A stretch of DNA of 44,939 nucleotides from Myxosarcina sp. GA_180221_E-2-1-MAG-40_15 (GTDB taxonomy: Bacteria > Cyanobacteriota > Cyanobacteriia > Cyanobacteriales > Xenococcaceae): assembly GCA_020692205.1 (NCBI GenBank), contig JAIMKV010000040.1:1-44939 (forward strand). Direction: 5' to 3'. Shown here in pieces: positions 31,309 to 40,622 of the stretch; position 1 is the first letter of the stretch; the number at the start of each line of letters is the position of its first letter. The position numbers and the translations under genes are program-made. The notes under the pieces were generated by a model. It did no database searches, was not told the origin of the DNA, and was given only the letters and a program-made list of their open reading frames with translations.

Positions 31309-32964
31309 CTAAAGCACGATTTTGCAGCTGAGATCTCCGGCTTTTTGAGAAAACCGCAAATTTTCCTTATAGTCCACGGGACAGTCGATGATCGCAGGGA
31401 CATCATCTGCTAAAGCTTGTTGTAAAGTAGGAATTAAATCGGCTGCTGATTTAATTCGATAGCCTTTTAGTCCCATACTTTCAGCAAATTTAACAAAATC
31501 TGGATTGCCAAAACTAATGGAAGTGGAGTGACCAAACTGATTGATTTGCTTCCATTCAATTAAGCCATAACCATTATCATTAAAAATTAAAGTAACAAAA
31601 GGCGCTTTAACTCTGAGGGCAGTTTCCAATTCCTGACAGTTCATCATAAAGCCTCCATCTCCCGTCACGGCGACAACTTTGCGATCAGGGTGAACTAGCT
31701 TAGCTGCCATTGCCCCAGGAATAGCGATACCCATTGCGGCAAAGCCATTAGAAATAATGCAGGTGTTGGGACAATCGCAGTGATAGTGGCGCGCCATCCA
31801 CATCTTATGCGCCCCAACGTCACAAATGACAATATCTTCTGGAGCCATTACTTGGCGCAGATCGTAGATAATTTTTTGGGGCTTAATGGGAAAACCATCA
31901 TCATTAGCGTATTGTTCGTAGCTTTCTCTGATTTGACTTCGCAAGTTACTTACTGCCATGGAAGTTTCTTTCGAGGAGCGATCGCAACGTTTGACAATAT
32001 CATTGAGAGAATCGGAAATATCGCCAATTACTTCTACCTTGGGGATATAACTACTATCAATCTCCGATCTGCTTTCGTCAACATGAATAATCTGTTTATC
32101 ACCTTCGGGATTCCATTTCTTAGGAGAATATTCAATTAGATCGTAACCAACGGCAATCACCAGGTCTGCTTCTTCAAAAGCACAGCTAATTAAATCCCGC
32201 TGCTGTAAGCCAATCGTCCATAAAGACAGAGGGTGAGTATAGGGGATTGCCCCTTTACCCATAAAGGTATTAGCCACAGGGATATTTAATTGAGTCGCAA
32301 ATTCAGTCAAAGCCTCACTAGCACAACCGCGAATTACGCCGTTTCCAGCTAAAATCAGCGGGTTTTTGGCTTTAGAGATGGCGGCAGCAGCAGCATTAAG
32401 ACTGCGAGTCGAGGCATAAGTCTTTTCACGGTTGTCTCGCAACAAAGGCTTACTACTTAAAGGCATCGCCGCAATGTTTTCTGGTAAATCAATATGAACA
32501 GCACCAGGTTTTTCGGCTTGAGCGACTTTAAAAGCTTTGCGGACAACTTCGGTAGTGTTATCGGGGCGGACAATTTGGGCATTCCATTTAGTGATGGGGG
32601 CGAACATGGCAACTAAGTCGAGATATTGATGGGATTCAATATGCATTCGATCTGTTCCTACCTGCCCTGTAATTGCTACTAAAGGCGCGCCATCAAGATT
32701 CGCATCAGCAACTCCTGTCATCAGGTTAGTTGCCCCAGGGCCTAAAGTGGATAAACATACTCCTGCCTTACCCGTAAGACGACCATAAACATCCGCCATA
32801 AAAGCAGCACCTTGCTCGTGGCGAGTGGTGATAAATTGAATTGATGAATCTCTTAGTGCTTCTAAAACGTGTAAGTTCTCTTCTCCTGGTAAACCAAAGA
32901 CGTATTCTACCCCTTCACTTTCTAAACACTGCACTAAAACCTCTGCCACATTTAACTCGCCCAT
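31309..32964 (-). CDS. Acetolactate synthase large-subunit-like ThDP enzyme
   Basis: Thiamin-diphosphate-dependent enzyme of the AHAS/AlsS group. From ATG 32964 (MGELNVAEVLVQCLE, preceded by GAGG) it is 551 residues; ATG 33069 would add 35 basic residues and is less likely. Visible are the catalytic Glu in TRHEQGAAFMAD, the LSTLGPGATNLMTGV loop, and the ThDP/Mg motif GDGGFMMNCQELETALR...NDNGYGL. It would condense pyruvate to acetolactate for valine/leucine or acetoin. No small regulatory subunit is adjacent, and cyanobacteria generally carry a separate ilvB-type gene, so this may be the catabolic or IlvG-type isoform. Other ThDP decarboxylases are possible. Confidence 0.85.
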   Translation of the reverse strand: MGELNVAEVLVQCLESEGVEYVFGLPGEENLHVLEALRDSSIQFITTRHEQGAAFMADVYGRLTGKAGVCLSTLGPGATNLMTGVADANLDGAPLVAITGQVGTDRMHIESHQYLDLVAMFAPITKWNAQIVRPDNTTEVVRKAFKVAQAEKPGAVHIDLPENIAAMPLSSKPLLRDNREKTYASTRSLNAAAAAISKAKNPLILAGNGVIRGCASEALTEFATQLNIPVANTFMGKGAIPYTHPLSLWTIGLQQRDLISCAFEEADLVIAVGYDLIEYSPKKWNPEGDKQIIHVDESRSEIDSSYIPKVEVIGDISDSLNDIVKRCDRSSKETSMAVSNLRSQIRESYEQYANDDGFPIKPQKIIYDLRQVMAPEDIVICDVGAHKMWMARHYHCDCPNTCIISNGFAAMGIAIPGAMAAKLVHPDRKVVAVTGDGGFMMNCQELETALRVKAPFVTLIFNDNGYGLIEWKQINQFGHSTSISFGNPDFVKFAESMGLKGYRIKSAADLIPTLQQALADDVPAIIDCPVDYKENLRFSQKAGDLSCKIVL

Positions 32965-33069
32965 TACCTCAGTACTCCGCTTGTCGATTGTTAATTTTTG
33001 CACCAGACTATTATTATTACCAACTGCTGTATTATTTGTAACTGATATTTTGCCGATAATTCTAATCAT

Positions 33070-33420
33070 TCTCTGACGATAAAATTAAGTTCAACCTTAG
33101 CTTAATTACTTGAATACCTGCCATCATCAAAACAAGTGTGCCTCATTTATTTATTGCAGCTAAACCGATTAAAGTTAAAAACAAAAATCGGCGTTGGTAA
33201 TTTAAGCAATGAATTACATAATACTACGTTTATAGCCATCAGCTTTTAGTATTACGCACTTACCAACGCCCAAAAATCAACTACTAAAATAGTTAATCAT
33301 CCTGTAGTCCGCAGCAGGGTGATGTATTTAAGTTAACTAAATAATGTCTAAATCACAACAGCGATCGCTGCTTGGCGACACGGTAAGTTTGATCAGCTAT
33401 TCAACCGAACCTGATCTTAC
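33070..33420. other. Intergenic region with a long-range inverted repeat
   Basis: About 350 bases without a gene between two - strand genes. GGCGTTGGTAA (33190-33200) and TTACCAACGCC (33260-33270) form an 11-bp perfect inverted repeat around a 59-base loop. A HIP1 site lies near 33361. No RNA family is recognised. Confidence 0.55.
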
Positions 33421-33882
33421 TTATCCGCGTAGATAAACCATAACTAGAACTAAAAGCAAACAGCCAGCAAAAGTCAGTCCCAGTAGTACTAAAACAAAGA
33501 CTTCACCCGAAGAGAGAGGGCGATCTGTAGGGTCTAGATAAGCTGTCCTCGAATATTGATCGGGATTTGGTTTAGACCAATCAGGTGCTTGAATTACGTT
33601 GATCCGAGAATAGCCGATTTTTAGATCATAAAGCGATCGCTGTTCGGGACTGCTTAATACAGCATAAGCCTCATTTAATTGCTGAAATTTAGCAGTGGCT
33701 ACATTTGACGGTAGTTCTGTGGTATCAGGATGATATTTTTTGCTTAGTTGGCGATAGGTACGACGGATCGCCAGATTAGAAACCGAGGGATGCAGCCCCA
33801 TCAAACCATAGTAAGTGTTGCTCGGCTTAACTTGGGGCGGTAAGATTGTTGATTTTTGTCGATTAGAATTAGGGTTCACCAT
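33421..33882 (-). CDS. Membrane-anchored J-domain protein
   Basis: DnaJ-type co-chaperone of 153 residues. The J domain spans about residues 22-90: TYYGLMGLHPSVSNLAIRRTYRQLSKKYHPDTTE with the essential HPD, and FQQLNEAYAVLSSPEQRSLYDLKI. A linker rich in Pro and Tyr follows, then one hydrophobic helix near the C-terminus (VFVLVLLGLTFAGCLLLVLVMVYL) ending RG. It would stimulate an Hsp70 at a membrane, probably thylakoid or plasma membrane. No zinc or substrate-binding domain. Such small J-TM proteins are common in cyanobacteria; the partner is unknown. Confidence 0.88.
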   Translation of the reverse strand: MVNPNSNRQKSTILPPQVKPSNTYYGLMGLHPSVSNLAIRRTYRQLSKKYHPDTTELPSNVATAKFQQLNEAYAVLSSPEQRSLYDLKIGYSRINVIQAPDWSKPNPDQYSRTAYLDPTDRPLSSGEVFVLVLLGLTFAGCLLLVLVMVYLRG

Positions 33883-34097
33883 GCTTTGCTATTTATCCTC
33901 GTATGAGGACAACGGAGTCTTTCTTAATTATCTAGCGAACTTTGACTATTGACGCAAGCCAATAGAGCTGACCTGCTTAAGAAATATTAAACTTAATCAA
34001 CAAATCACTATATAACCTAAACTGCTTGTAACAGAATTTAAAGTTATCTCGTCTTTTACCGAGTCAGAATAGGAGCATAGGGTAAACTAACCCTTGA

Positions 34098-34394
<297 letters not shown>

Positions 34395-34479
34395 GACAAA
34401 ATCTAATAGTAAATTGCGGTATTAACCAACATTTATCTATAGAGCATCTACGTATCTACTATGTCGTCTGGCTTCTATG

Positions 34480-34502
34480 GTTGCGCTGTATTTCAGCGTA
34501 AT
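34480..34502 (+). terminator. Weak hairpin downstream of psaC
   Basis: CGCTG...CAGCG stem with a TATTT loop followed by TAATTTT, about 90 bases past the psaC stop. Placement fits a terminator but the stem is short. Confidence 0.35.
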
Positions 34503-34535
34503 TTTAGAATTGGGCGACATTATTTTATTTTTTGG

Positions 34536-35351
34536 CTAACTTTTAATTCCTGTTGAGCCGATGCCCTGAATAAACTGTTTCTGACCAATCAAAAACAGCA
34601 GTAACACGGGAATAGTGGCAATTACCACCGCTGCCATCAGTAATGACCAATCACTGGTAAACTGCTCTTGAAACTCAGATAATGCTAACTGTACCGTTCT
34701 CAATTCAGGGCGCGTAGTAAACACCAATGGTTTAAACAGATCATTCCATTCGCCAATAAAGGTAAAAAGAAACAAGGTAACTAGGGCAGGACGAGATAAA
34801 GGCAGCATAATGCGCGTTAGAATTTGCCAGCGGTTGGCACCATCTAATGCAGCAGCTTCTTCAAGTTCAATGGGGATACTAACGAAATATTGACGCATGA
34901 GAAAAATACCAAAACCACTGGCTGCCGTAGGCAAAATTAATGACCAATAGCTGTTGATCAAATGTGTCCATTTTAAGATCATAAAAACGGGTATTACTAA
35001 TAATTGAAAAGGTATTACTAAAGTAGCTAAAATTAACAATAGTATGGCTTGTTTTCCCTTAAATCTAAGTCTAGCTAAGGCATATCCTGCTAGGGCAGAA
35101 GTAATTATTTGCAAAGCAGTAACTCCTGAGGCAACAATAGTAGAATTGGCAAAAGCCAGTAAAAATTTCCCTTGATGCCATGCTTGTTGATAATTAGCTA
35201 GGGTAAAATGATTGTTAGCAGTCACAAAAGAGCTTTGAAGCACAATTATTAAGGGAAATAAAACAATTATTACTCCCAGAATTAAGCCAATTAAGGTTAA
35301 TAGTTTAGCCCAAGAAAGATTGAAGGTAGATAAAAGTGATCGCCGTTTCAT
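34536..35351 (-). CDS. Carbohydrate ABC transporter permease (MalG/LacG type)
   Basis: Inner-membrane permease of CUT1-type sugar importers, 271 residues with six hydrophobic helices. The ATPase-coupling EAA loop reads PIELEEAAALDGANRWQILTRIMLPLSRPAL (E-A-A...D-G-A...P-L...P), and the C-terminus ends in IGQKQFIQGIGSTGIKS as in the MalG group. No partner permease, substrate-binding protein or ATPase is within the window. Cyanobacterial sugar importers (for example for glucosylglycerol, trehalose or sucrose) are sometimes split across the genome, so the gene may still be functional. Substrate unknown. Confidence 0.9.
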   Translation of the reverse strand: MKRRSLLSTFNLSWAKLLTLIGLILGVIIVLFPLIIVLQSSFVTANNHFTLANYQQAWHQGKFLLAFANSTIVASGVTALQIITSALAGYALARLRFKGKQAILLLILATLVIPFQLLVIPVFMILKWTHLINSYWSLILPTAASGFGIFLMRQYFVSIPIELEEAAALDGANRWQILTRIMLPLSRPALVTLFLFTFIGEWNDLFKPLVFTTRPELRTVQLALSEFQEQFTSDWSLLMAAVVIATIPVLLLFLIGQKQFIQGIGSTGIKS

Positions 35352-35514
35352 AAAACAAACTGGTATTTAAAAGTACTCAACAAGCATTATCAAATCGGTC
35401 ATTAATGTTGTATTCCTATAAAATCAGGTAATATTAATTTTCATAGGTATATTCATATTCCTCTTTGTTTAAGATCTCAAGAGGAAACTTTAGGAGCGGA
35501 ATTTTCTACACAAC

Positions 35515-36519
35515 ATGAGCAAACGGGTATTATCAGGGATTCAAACTACTGGCAATTTACATCTGGGTAACTATCTGGGTGCGATTCGCAACTGGGTAGA
35601 AATACAGCAAGACTATGATAATTTCTTCTTTTTTGCCGATCTTCATGCTATAACTGTACCCCACGATGCTAAATTATTGGCAGAAAACACCCTCAAGATG
35701 GCAGCGGTATATCTAGCTAGCGGCATCGATTTGGAATGCTCGACTATTTTCGTTCAGTCTCATGTATCTGCTCATAGCGAGCTGGCTTGGTTACTCAATT
35801 GCGTTACGCCCCTAAACTGGTTAGAAAGAATGATTCAGTTTAAGGAAAAAGCCGTTAAACAAGGTGAAAACGTCAGTGTTGGACTACTCGACTATCCTGT
35901 GCTGATGGCAGCAGATATCTTACTTTATGATGCCGACAAAGTACCTGTTGGCGAAGACCAAAAGCAACACCTGGAGTTAACCAGAGATATTGCCGCAAGA
36001 GTTAATGATCGCTTTGGCAAAAAACAGCCAGTGTTAAAAGTGCCTGACCCTATGATTCGTAAAGAGGGAGCAAGGGTAATGAGTCTTACTGATGGGACTC
36101 AAAAAATGTCCAAGTCCGATCCTTCAGATTTAAGTAGAATTGAACTACTCGATCCCCCTGATGCTATCAAAAGAAAGATCAAAAAGTGTAAAACAGATCC
36201 AATAAAAGGGTTAACTTTTGACGATCCAGAGCGCCCTGAGTGTCATAATTTGCTTACTCTGTATCAAATTTTGGGTAACAAGACTAAAGAAGAAATTGCA
36301 GTAGAATGCCAGGATATGGGATGGGGGCAATTTAAACCGCTTTTGACCGAAACTGTGATTGAATCTCTCAAACCGATTCAAGACAAATATCATGAATTAA
36401 TGAGCGATCGCGATTATCTTAATTCAGTGTTGCGAGAAGGTGCAGCACAAGCTAGCAATGTCGCTAACCAAACATTATCTAGAGTTAAAGACGCTTTAGG
36501 ATTTTTACCATCCTGTTAA
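35515..36519 (+). CDS. trpS: Tryptophanyl-tRNA synthetase
   Basis: Class I aminoacyl-tRNA synthetase charging tRNA(Trp). The 334 residues show the HIGH-type motif in IQTTGNLHLGNYLGAIRNWV, the tryptophan-binding region DYPVLMAADILLYDADKVPVGEDQKQHLEL, and the KMSKS motif in TDGTQKMSKSDPS. ATG at 35515 starts directly before the first conserved strand and has TAGGAGCGGA upstream at longer than usual spacing. No sign of truncation. It precedes the MTHFR-like gene by 50 bases on the same strand, but a shared function is not apparent. Confidence 0.97.
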   Translation: MSKRVLSGIQTTGNLHLGNYLGAIRNWVEIQQDYDNFFFFADLHAITVPHDAKLLAENTLKMAAVYLASGIDLECSTIFVQSHVSAHSELAWLLNCVTPLNWLERMIQFKEKAVKQGENVSVGLLDYPVLMAADILLYDADKVPVGEDQKQHLELTRDIAARVNDRFGKKQPVLKVPDPMIRKEGARVMSLTDGTQKMSKSDPSDLSRIELLDPPDAIKRKIKKCKTDPIKGLTFDDPERPECHNLLTLYQILGNKTKEEIAVECQDMGWGQFKPLLTETVIESLKPIQDKYHELMSDRDYLNSVLREGAAQASNVANQTLSRVKDALGFLPSC

Positions 36520-36569
36520 TTCATCATTAAATCTATTTTTTAATATTTTATAGAATCAGAGTAATATTA

Positions 36570-37475
36570 ATGAGTGATAATCTTCGACATGCAGCTTTAA
36601 ATAAAGATTTTTTAGTCACGGCAGAAGTTGCTCCGCCTAAAGGGGGAAACCCAGCGCGCATGCTGGAAGTAGCAGCCAAATTGAAAGACAGGGTTCATGC
36701 TGTCAACGTTACGGATGGTAGCCGTGCAGTCTTAAGAATGTCATCTGTGGCTGCTTCAACAATTCTGTTGCATCACGGTATTGAACCAATATGTCAGGTT
36801 GCCTGTCGCGATCGCAACTGCATTGGATTACAGGCAGATCTCATGGGTGCTTATGCTTTAGGTATTCGTAATGTTCTCGCCCTTACAGGAGATCCAGTTA
36901 AAGCAGGAGATCACCAAAAGTCTCGCTCTGTATTTGAATTAGAATCTGTTAGGTTACTTCAGCTAATTAGCAAGCTTAATCGTGGGGTTGATTTTAACGA
37001 CAAAGCAATGCCCGATGAAGCCCTGAATTTATTTTCAGGTGCTGCGGTTGACCCCCAGCTCAAAAGCTGGTCTAGTCTGCAAAAAAGATTTGAGAAAAAA
37101 CTAGAGGCGGGAGCGCAATTTTTTCAAAGTCAGATGATTACTGATTTTGAAAAACTGGATAAATTCATGAGTCAAATTGCCTGTATTAGCGATAAACCGA
37201 TCTTGGCTGGGATATTTCTCTTAAAATCTGCTAAAAACGCTCAGTTTATCAATAAATACGTGCCTGGCGTTAACATTTCCGACACTACAATCCAACGTTT
37301 AGCCGATGCCGAACAACCTCTGCAAGAAGGAGTTAGAATTGCCGCCGAACAAGTTAAACTAGCGCAAACTATGTGCCAGGGAGTACATTTAATGGCAGTT
37401 AAGCGTGAAGATTTAATTCCTGAAATTCTCGATTTGGCAGAAATTAAACCTATATCTACTACAGCTATTCAGTGA
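36570..37475 (+). CDS. Methylenetetrahydrofolate reductase family protein (canonical residues)
   Basis: TIM-barrel MTHFR-type flavoprotein of 301 residues, expected to interconvert 5,10-methylene- and 5-methyl-tetrahydrofolate for methionine synthesis. The catalytic strand Glu is in LVTAEVAPPKGGN, and the conserved Asp is in NVLALTGDPVKAGDH, both kept. Other segments are RVHAVNVTDGSRA, GIEPICQVACRDRNCIGLQADLMGAYALGIRN and the C-terminal GVHLMAVKRED. It is a distant paralogue of the protein at 27053, which lost that Asp. The typical C-terminal regulatory domain of eukaryotic enzymes is absent, as expected. Located 50 bases after trpS. Confidence 0.82.
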   Translation: MSDNLRHAALNKDFLVTAEVAPPKGGNPARMLEVAAKLKDRVHAVNVTDGSRAVLRMSSVAASTILLHHGIEPICQVACRDRNCIGLQADLMGAYALGIRNVLALTGDPVKAGDHQKSRSVFELESVRLLQLISKLNRGVDFNDKAMPDEALNLFSGAAVDPQLKSWSSLQKRFEKKLEAGAQFFQSQMITDFEKLDKFMSQIACISDKPILAGIFLLKSAKNAQFINKYVPGVNISDTTIQRLADAEQPLQEGVRIAAEQVKLAQTMCQGVHLMAVKREDLIPEILDLAEIKPISTTAIQ

Positions 37476-37651
37476 TGATTGTCTGAGTGCGGCAGTGTAA
37501 ATAACATCAATCCAATATACTATTTGTGGTTTATGGCGATCGCCAATAGCTATGAAAAACCGACAAACCTGTAAATTCATTTAATTATGGTTTGAAAAAT
37601 TATTGATTTGCACCTCATCTATTAAGTTAATCTATCAATTAAAACACGACC

Positions 37652-37687
37652 ACCAAAAAGCCGGGGTCATGCTCCGGCTTTTTTGGT
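37652..37687. terminator. Bidirectional intrinsic terminator
   Basis: A GC-rich stem GCCGG/CCGGC flanked by A-run and T-run: ACCAAAAAGCCGG (37652-37664) pairs with CCGGCTTTTTTGG (37674-37686), loop GGTCATGCT. It lies between the convergent MTHFR-like gene and sbtB and marks the edge of the GC-rich sbtBA segment. Confidence 0.85.
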
Positions 37688-37707
37688 TTGCTCGGCTGGG
37701 TTTTAAG

Positions 37708-38034
<327 letters not shown>

Positions 38035-38101
38035 TTAACGTGTGTATTCATTGAATTATATAGAAACTGAGGAAAACGGCAGCACCGCGACCCGTCTAGG
38101 A

Positions 38102-39232
38102 TCAGCTGCCCATTAGCGCCTGGGCTAGCCCGATGAAGAGCGGTATTGCCAAGGCAATCGCAACCGGCGTGCCGACGGCTGTGGAAGCTCCAATGTAGGC
38201 GGAGGGATTGGCCGAGGGGATACCAGCTCTTAAAGTGGGCGGCCCTGAGATGTCTGAACTGGAGGCGGCGATGACGGCCAGAAGCACGACACCGCCAGGG
38301 CTGAATCCCGTGGTGACGTGGGCAATCATGCCGAGACCGAAGGCGATGAACCCATGCAGCAGCGGCGCCACCAAGGCATATACGGCGTACCACTGGGCCA
38401 CCTGGCGCAGCTCTTTAATCCTTGCGCTGGCCTCCATACCCATTATCAGCATCAATACCGAAAGCAGACCGCGAAAGAGGGGATCGTAAAAGCTTTCATA
38501 GACGCTTTCCGGCTGGGTTAGCAGACCTAGAGCAAGGCCGAGCAGTAGTGCCGATAGGGCAGAACCCTGGAGGCTTTCCTTCACGATGGGCCAGATCCTG
38601 ACCCGCTTGCCTGCGGTAATGCCCTGCTCGCTGGGATACCCGCCTGCGGTAATGCCCTGCTCGCTGGGATACCCGCCTGCGGTAACGCGCTGCTTGCTGA
38701 GATACTCCTGCTTGCTGAGATACTCGTCTGCGGTACTGCGCTGCTTCTGCTTGTTGGTATAAACGCTGGCCAAGACGATCGCCGTCACGAGCGCTGGGAT
38801 GTCCATGAAGGGATAGAGTGCGGCGGCCCATGGCTCGTATGGGATGCCTTGCCCTTCCAGTACCGTTATGCCGGCGGCGAGGGTAGAGCCACTCACGGCA
38901 CCGAACAAGCCCGCGGTCGCAATGCCATCCTCGGTTTTGACGTTCGGCAGCCTGCACAACGTGTAGCGCCCAATGAACACGATCAGGATTCCTATTGCCA
39001 CGGCGAACACCGCGGGCAACAGGATCTCCGCCAGATTGGAGTCGCGGATCGCCTGCCCACCGGTCAGGCCGACTTTAATGAGCAGCATGAAGACGATGAA
39101 CTTATAGACCGGATCTGGAATTGATAGTCGGCTACCGACGGAGGCAATGACCATACCACCAATCAGAAAGCCGAGTGTCGGAGACTGTAACTGCTCCAAA
39201 AAGCTCATCAAAAAATCGGATAAAAAATCCAC
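38102..39232 (-). CDS. sbtA: Sodium-dependent bicarbonate transporter SbtA
   Basis: High-affinity Na+/HCO3- symporter of the plasma membrane, part of the CO2-concentrating mechanism. It is 376 residues with about ten membrane helices in two inverted halves: FLSDFLMSFLEQLQSPTLGFLIGGM at the N-terminus, LFGAVSGSTLAAGITVLE, PFMDIPALVTAIVLASVY, and LAVIAASSSDISGPPTLRAGIPSANPSAYIGAS. The start is GTG at 39232 behind a near-perfect AAGGAGG. The cytoplasmic linker between the halves (about residues 164-208) holds tandem copies of GYPSEQGITAG and EYLSKQ, absent from standard SbtA. High GC and absence of HIP1 sites point to acquisition by transfer. Confidence 0.95.
   Translation of the reverse strand: MDFLSDFLMSFLEQLQSPTLGFLIGGMVIASVGSRLSIPDPVYKFIVFMLLIKVGLTGGQAIRDSNLAEILLPAVFAVAIGILIVFIGRYTLCRLPNVKTEDGIATAGLFGAVSGSTLAAGITVLEGQGIPYEPWAAALYPFMDIPALVTAIVLASVYTNKQKQRSTADEYLSKQEYLSKQRVTAGGYPSEQGITAGGYPSEQGITAGKRVRIWPIVKESLQGSALSALLLGLALGLLTQPESVYESFYDPLFRGLLSVLMLIMGMEASARIKELRQVAQWYAVYALVAPLLHGFIAFGLGMIAHVTTGFSPGGVVLLAVIAASSSDISGPPTLRAGIPSANPSAYIGASTAVGTPVAIALAIPLFIGLAQALMGS
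38610..38726. repeat. In-frame 33-bp tandem repeat inside sbtA
   Basis: Units start at 38610, 38643 and 38676 (period 33 bp): two nearly identical copies beginning CCTGCGGTAATGCCCTGCTC, a diverged third, then an 18-bp partial repeat (TGCTTGCTGAGATACTC twice). Encodes 11-residue GYPSEQGITAG and six-residue EYLSKQ repeats. Confidence 0.92.
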
Positions 39233-39437
39233 GTTGTAATTCCTCCTTAATCAGAACTTAGGGTTTAGAAATTATTGAAACAAATCAATCATTATCTTGC
39301 TTTTCATTTATATAACTCTATCTTGTTAGCTGCGCAAAAGCTAACCAAATTCCCAGAATTTGAGACGTATTATTTTATTCGATTGATAATTTAGACTTAT
39401 GATTTAAGCCTTAGTCATATCTAATCGTGACCAATAG

Positions 39438-39728
39438 TCAATCTATCCCGAAGGGGAATGAACTGATAGGCTCAGCGCGGAAGCCTTCGCTATAGTTCGT
39501 TTCAGGAGTTTGTGAAAAGTTTATCAAATGCTTGGTATTGCTTGAGAAGCTATGAGACACGCTATAGAGAGCAGACCAGACAATGGCCACTAGAAGACCC
39601 ACCCCAATGCCCCAACTGAACGCCAAAATATGGGAAGGCTCTAGAGTAAACCGCAGGTGGCGATCGCTATCGTAAACATGGACAGCCCACCCTTCGCCTG
39701 TGGATGGTTTCGCCTTTGCCTTATTCAT
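39438..39728 (-). CDS. Small single-helix membrane protein, unknown function
   Basis: A 96-residue protein. The N-terminus GEGWAVHVYDSDRHLRFTLEPSHILAF is polar, then one hydrophobic helix FSWGIGVGLLVAIVWSALYSV, then a Ser/Asn-rich tail. GAGGA stands eight bases before the ATG, which supports a real gene. I do not recognise a family. It lies 205 bases upstream of sbtA on the same strand, so it may belong to the inorganic-carbon transport unit, but its base composition is intermediate between the GC-rich sbtBA genes and the AT-rich surroundings. A regulator or small subunit of a membrane complex is possible; no function is claimed. Confidence 0.7.
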   Translation of the reverse strand: MNKAKAKPSTGEGWAVHVYDSDRHLRFTLEPSHILAFSWGIGVGLLVAIVWSALYSVSHSFSSNTKHLINFSQTPETNYSEGFRAEPISSFPFGID

Positions 39729-40622
39729 AATGGTGTCCTCGTATTTTTAAAATAGATAGATTTAAGAAGAGATAAATCAATGCTTAGTGAAAACTGGTTC
39801 ATAAAATCTCCTGATAGCTAGGAATATATGCTCTTCGGCTGCAACTGTAAGTTTGAAAAAATGAAAAAACAAGAGTTGTGAAGAGATACTCACTTCACTC
39901 ATAGTCTTATATAAATCTAAAGATAAAAACCATTGACTCATGTCTATTTAGGTATCATACCCCGAAAACTTAAAAAATGAGCGATTAGGGTTATAAAAAT
40001 TGTTAATTTGATTCTCAATATTTTCTTATTTGAGTAACTTAAATACTGTTCTGAATATCTATGATTGATAAAAGTTAATGATCCAAAATAAAAAGTTTTA
40101 AATTCTATAATATGACTATTTAAAATAATTTCTTGTTCTCAATTAAGTAAGATTGATTTATCTCAATACTAACTACAGTTGATCAACTTGTGTATTTATA
40201 CTCAAGAGAAAATATACTAAGTTGCTAAGAATAAAGAAAAAATTACTATATAGTTTAAATTAATTCTTATACGTTTATTGTCATTTGTGGTTTTAAAGTC
40301 CAAAATAGACAATAGTAAAATCAAAATAAAAATTATTAATATTTATCTATGCTCAACTAATGTTTTTTATAATTCATTACGGATTTATGAGTTTTATTGA
40401 TAATTATAAGTCGAGCTAATCAGTATATTTATAAATAAGTATTTTACAAATTAATAGATTGTACGTAAATATAAAGAAAGAAAGAAAAAGCATTCTTTAC
40501 TTTGGCAAATAAGATTAATTTAGGTAACAGATGATAGAGCATAAACAAGAGTTGTGCTGCCTGCAATTGAGATTTGCCCCAGGAATTTAGAGTACTTAAC
40601 CAAAAGTAGGAGTAACTGACTT
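39729..40622. promoter_or_regulatory. Long AT-rich spacer upstream of flv4
   Basis: About 890 bases without an open frame worth reporting and without a HIP1 site; one 60-base line (40081-40140) has only 10 G or C. It must hold the promoter of the small membrane gene on the - strand and that of flv4 on the + strand. In Synechocystis the flv4-2 promoter region is controlled by NdhR and an antisense RNA to flv4; I cannot place either here by eye. Confidence 0.5.
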
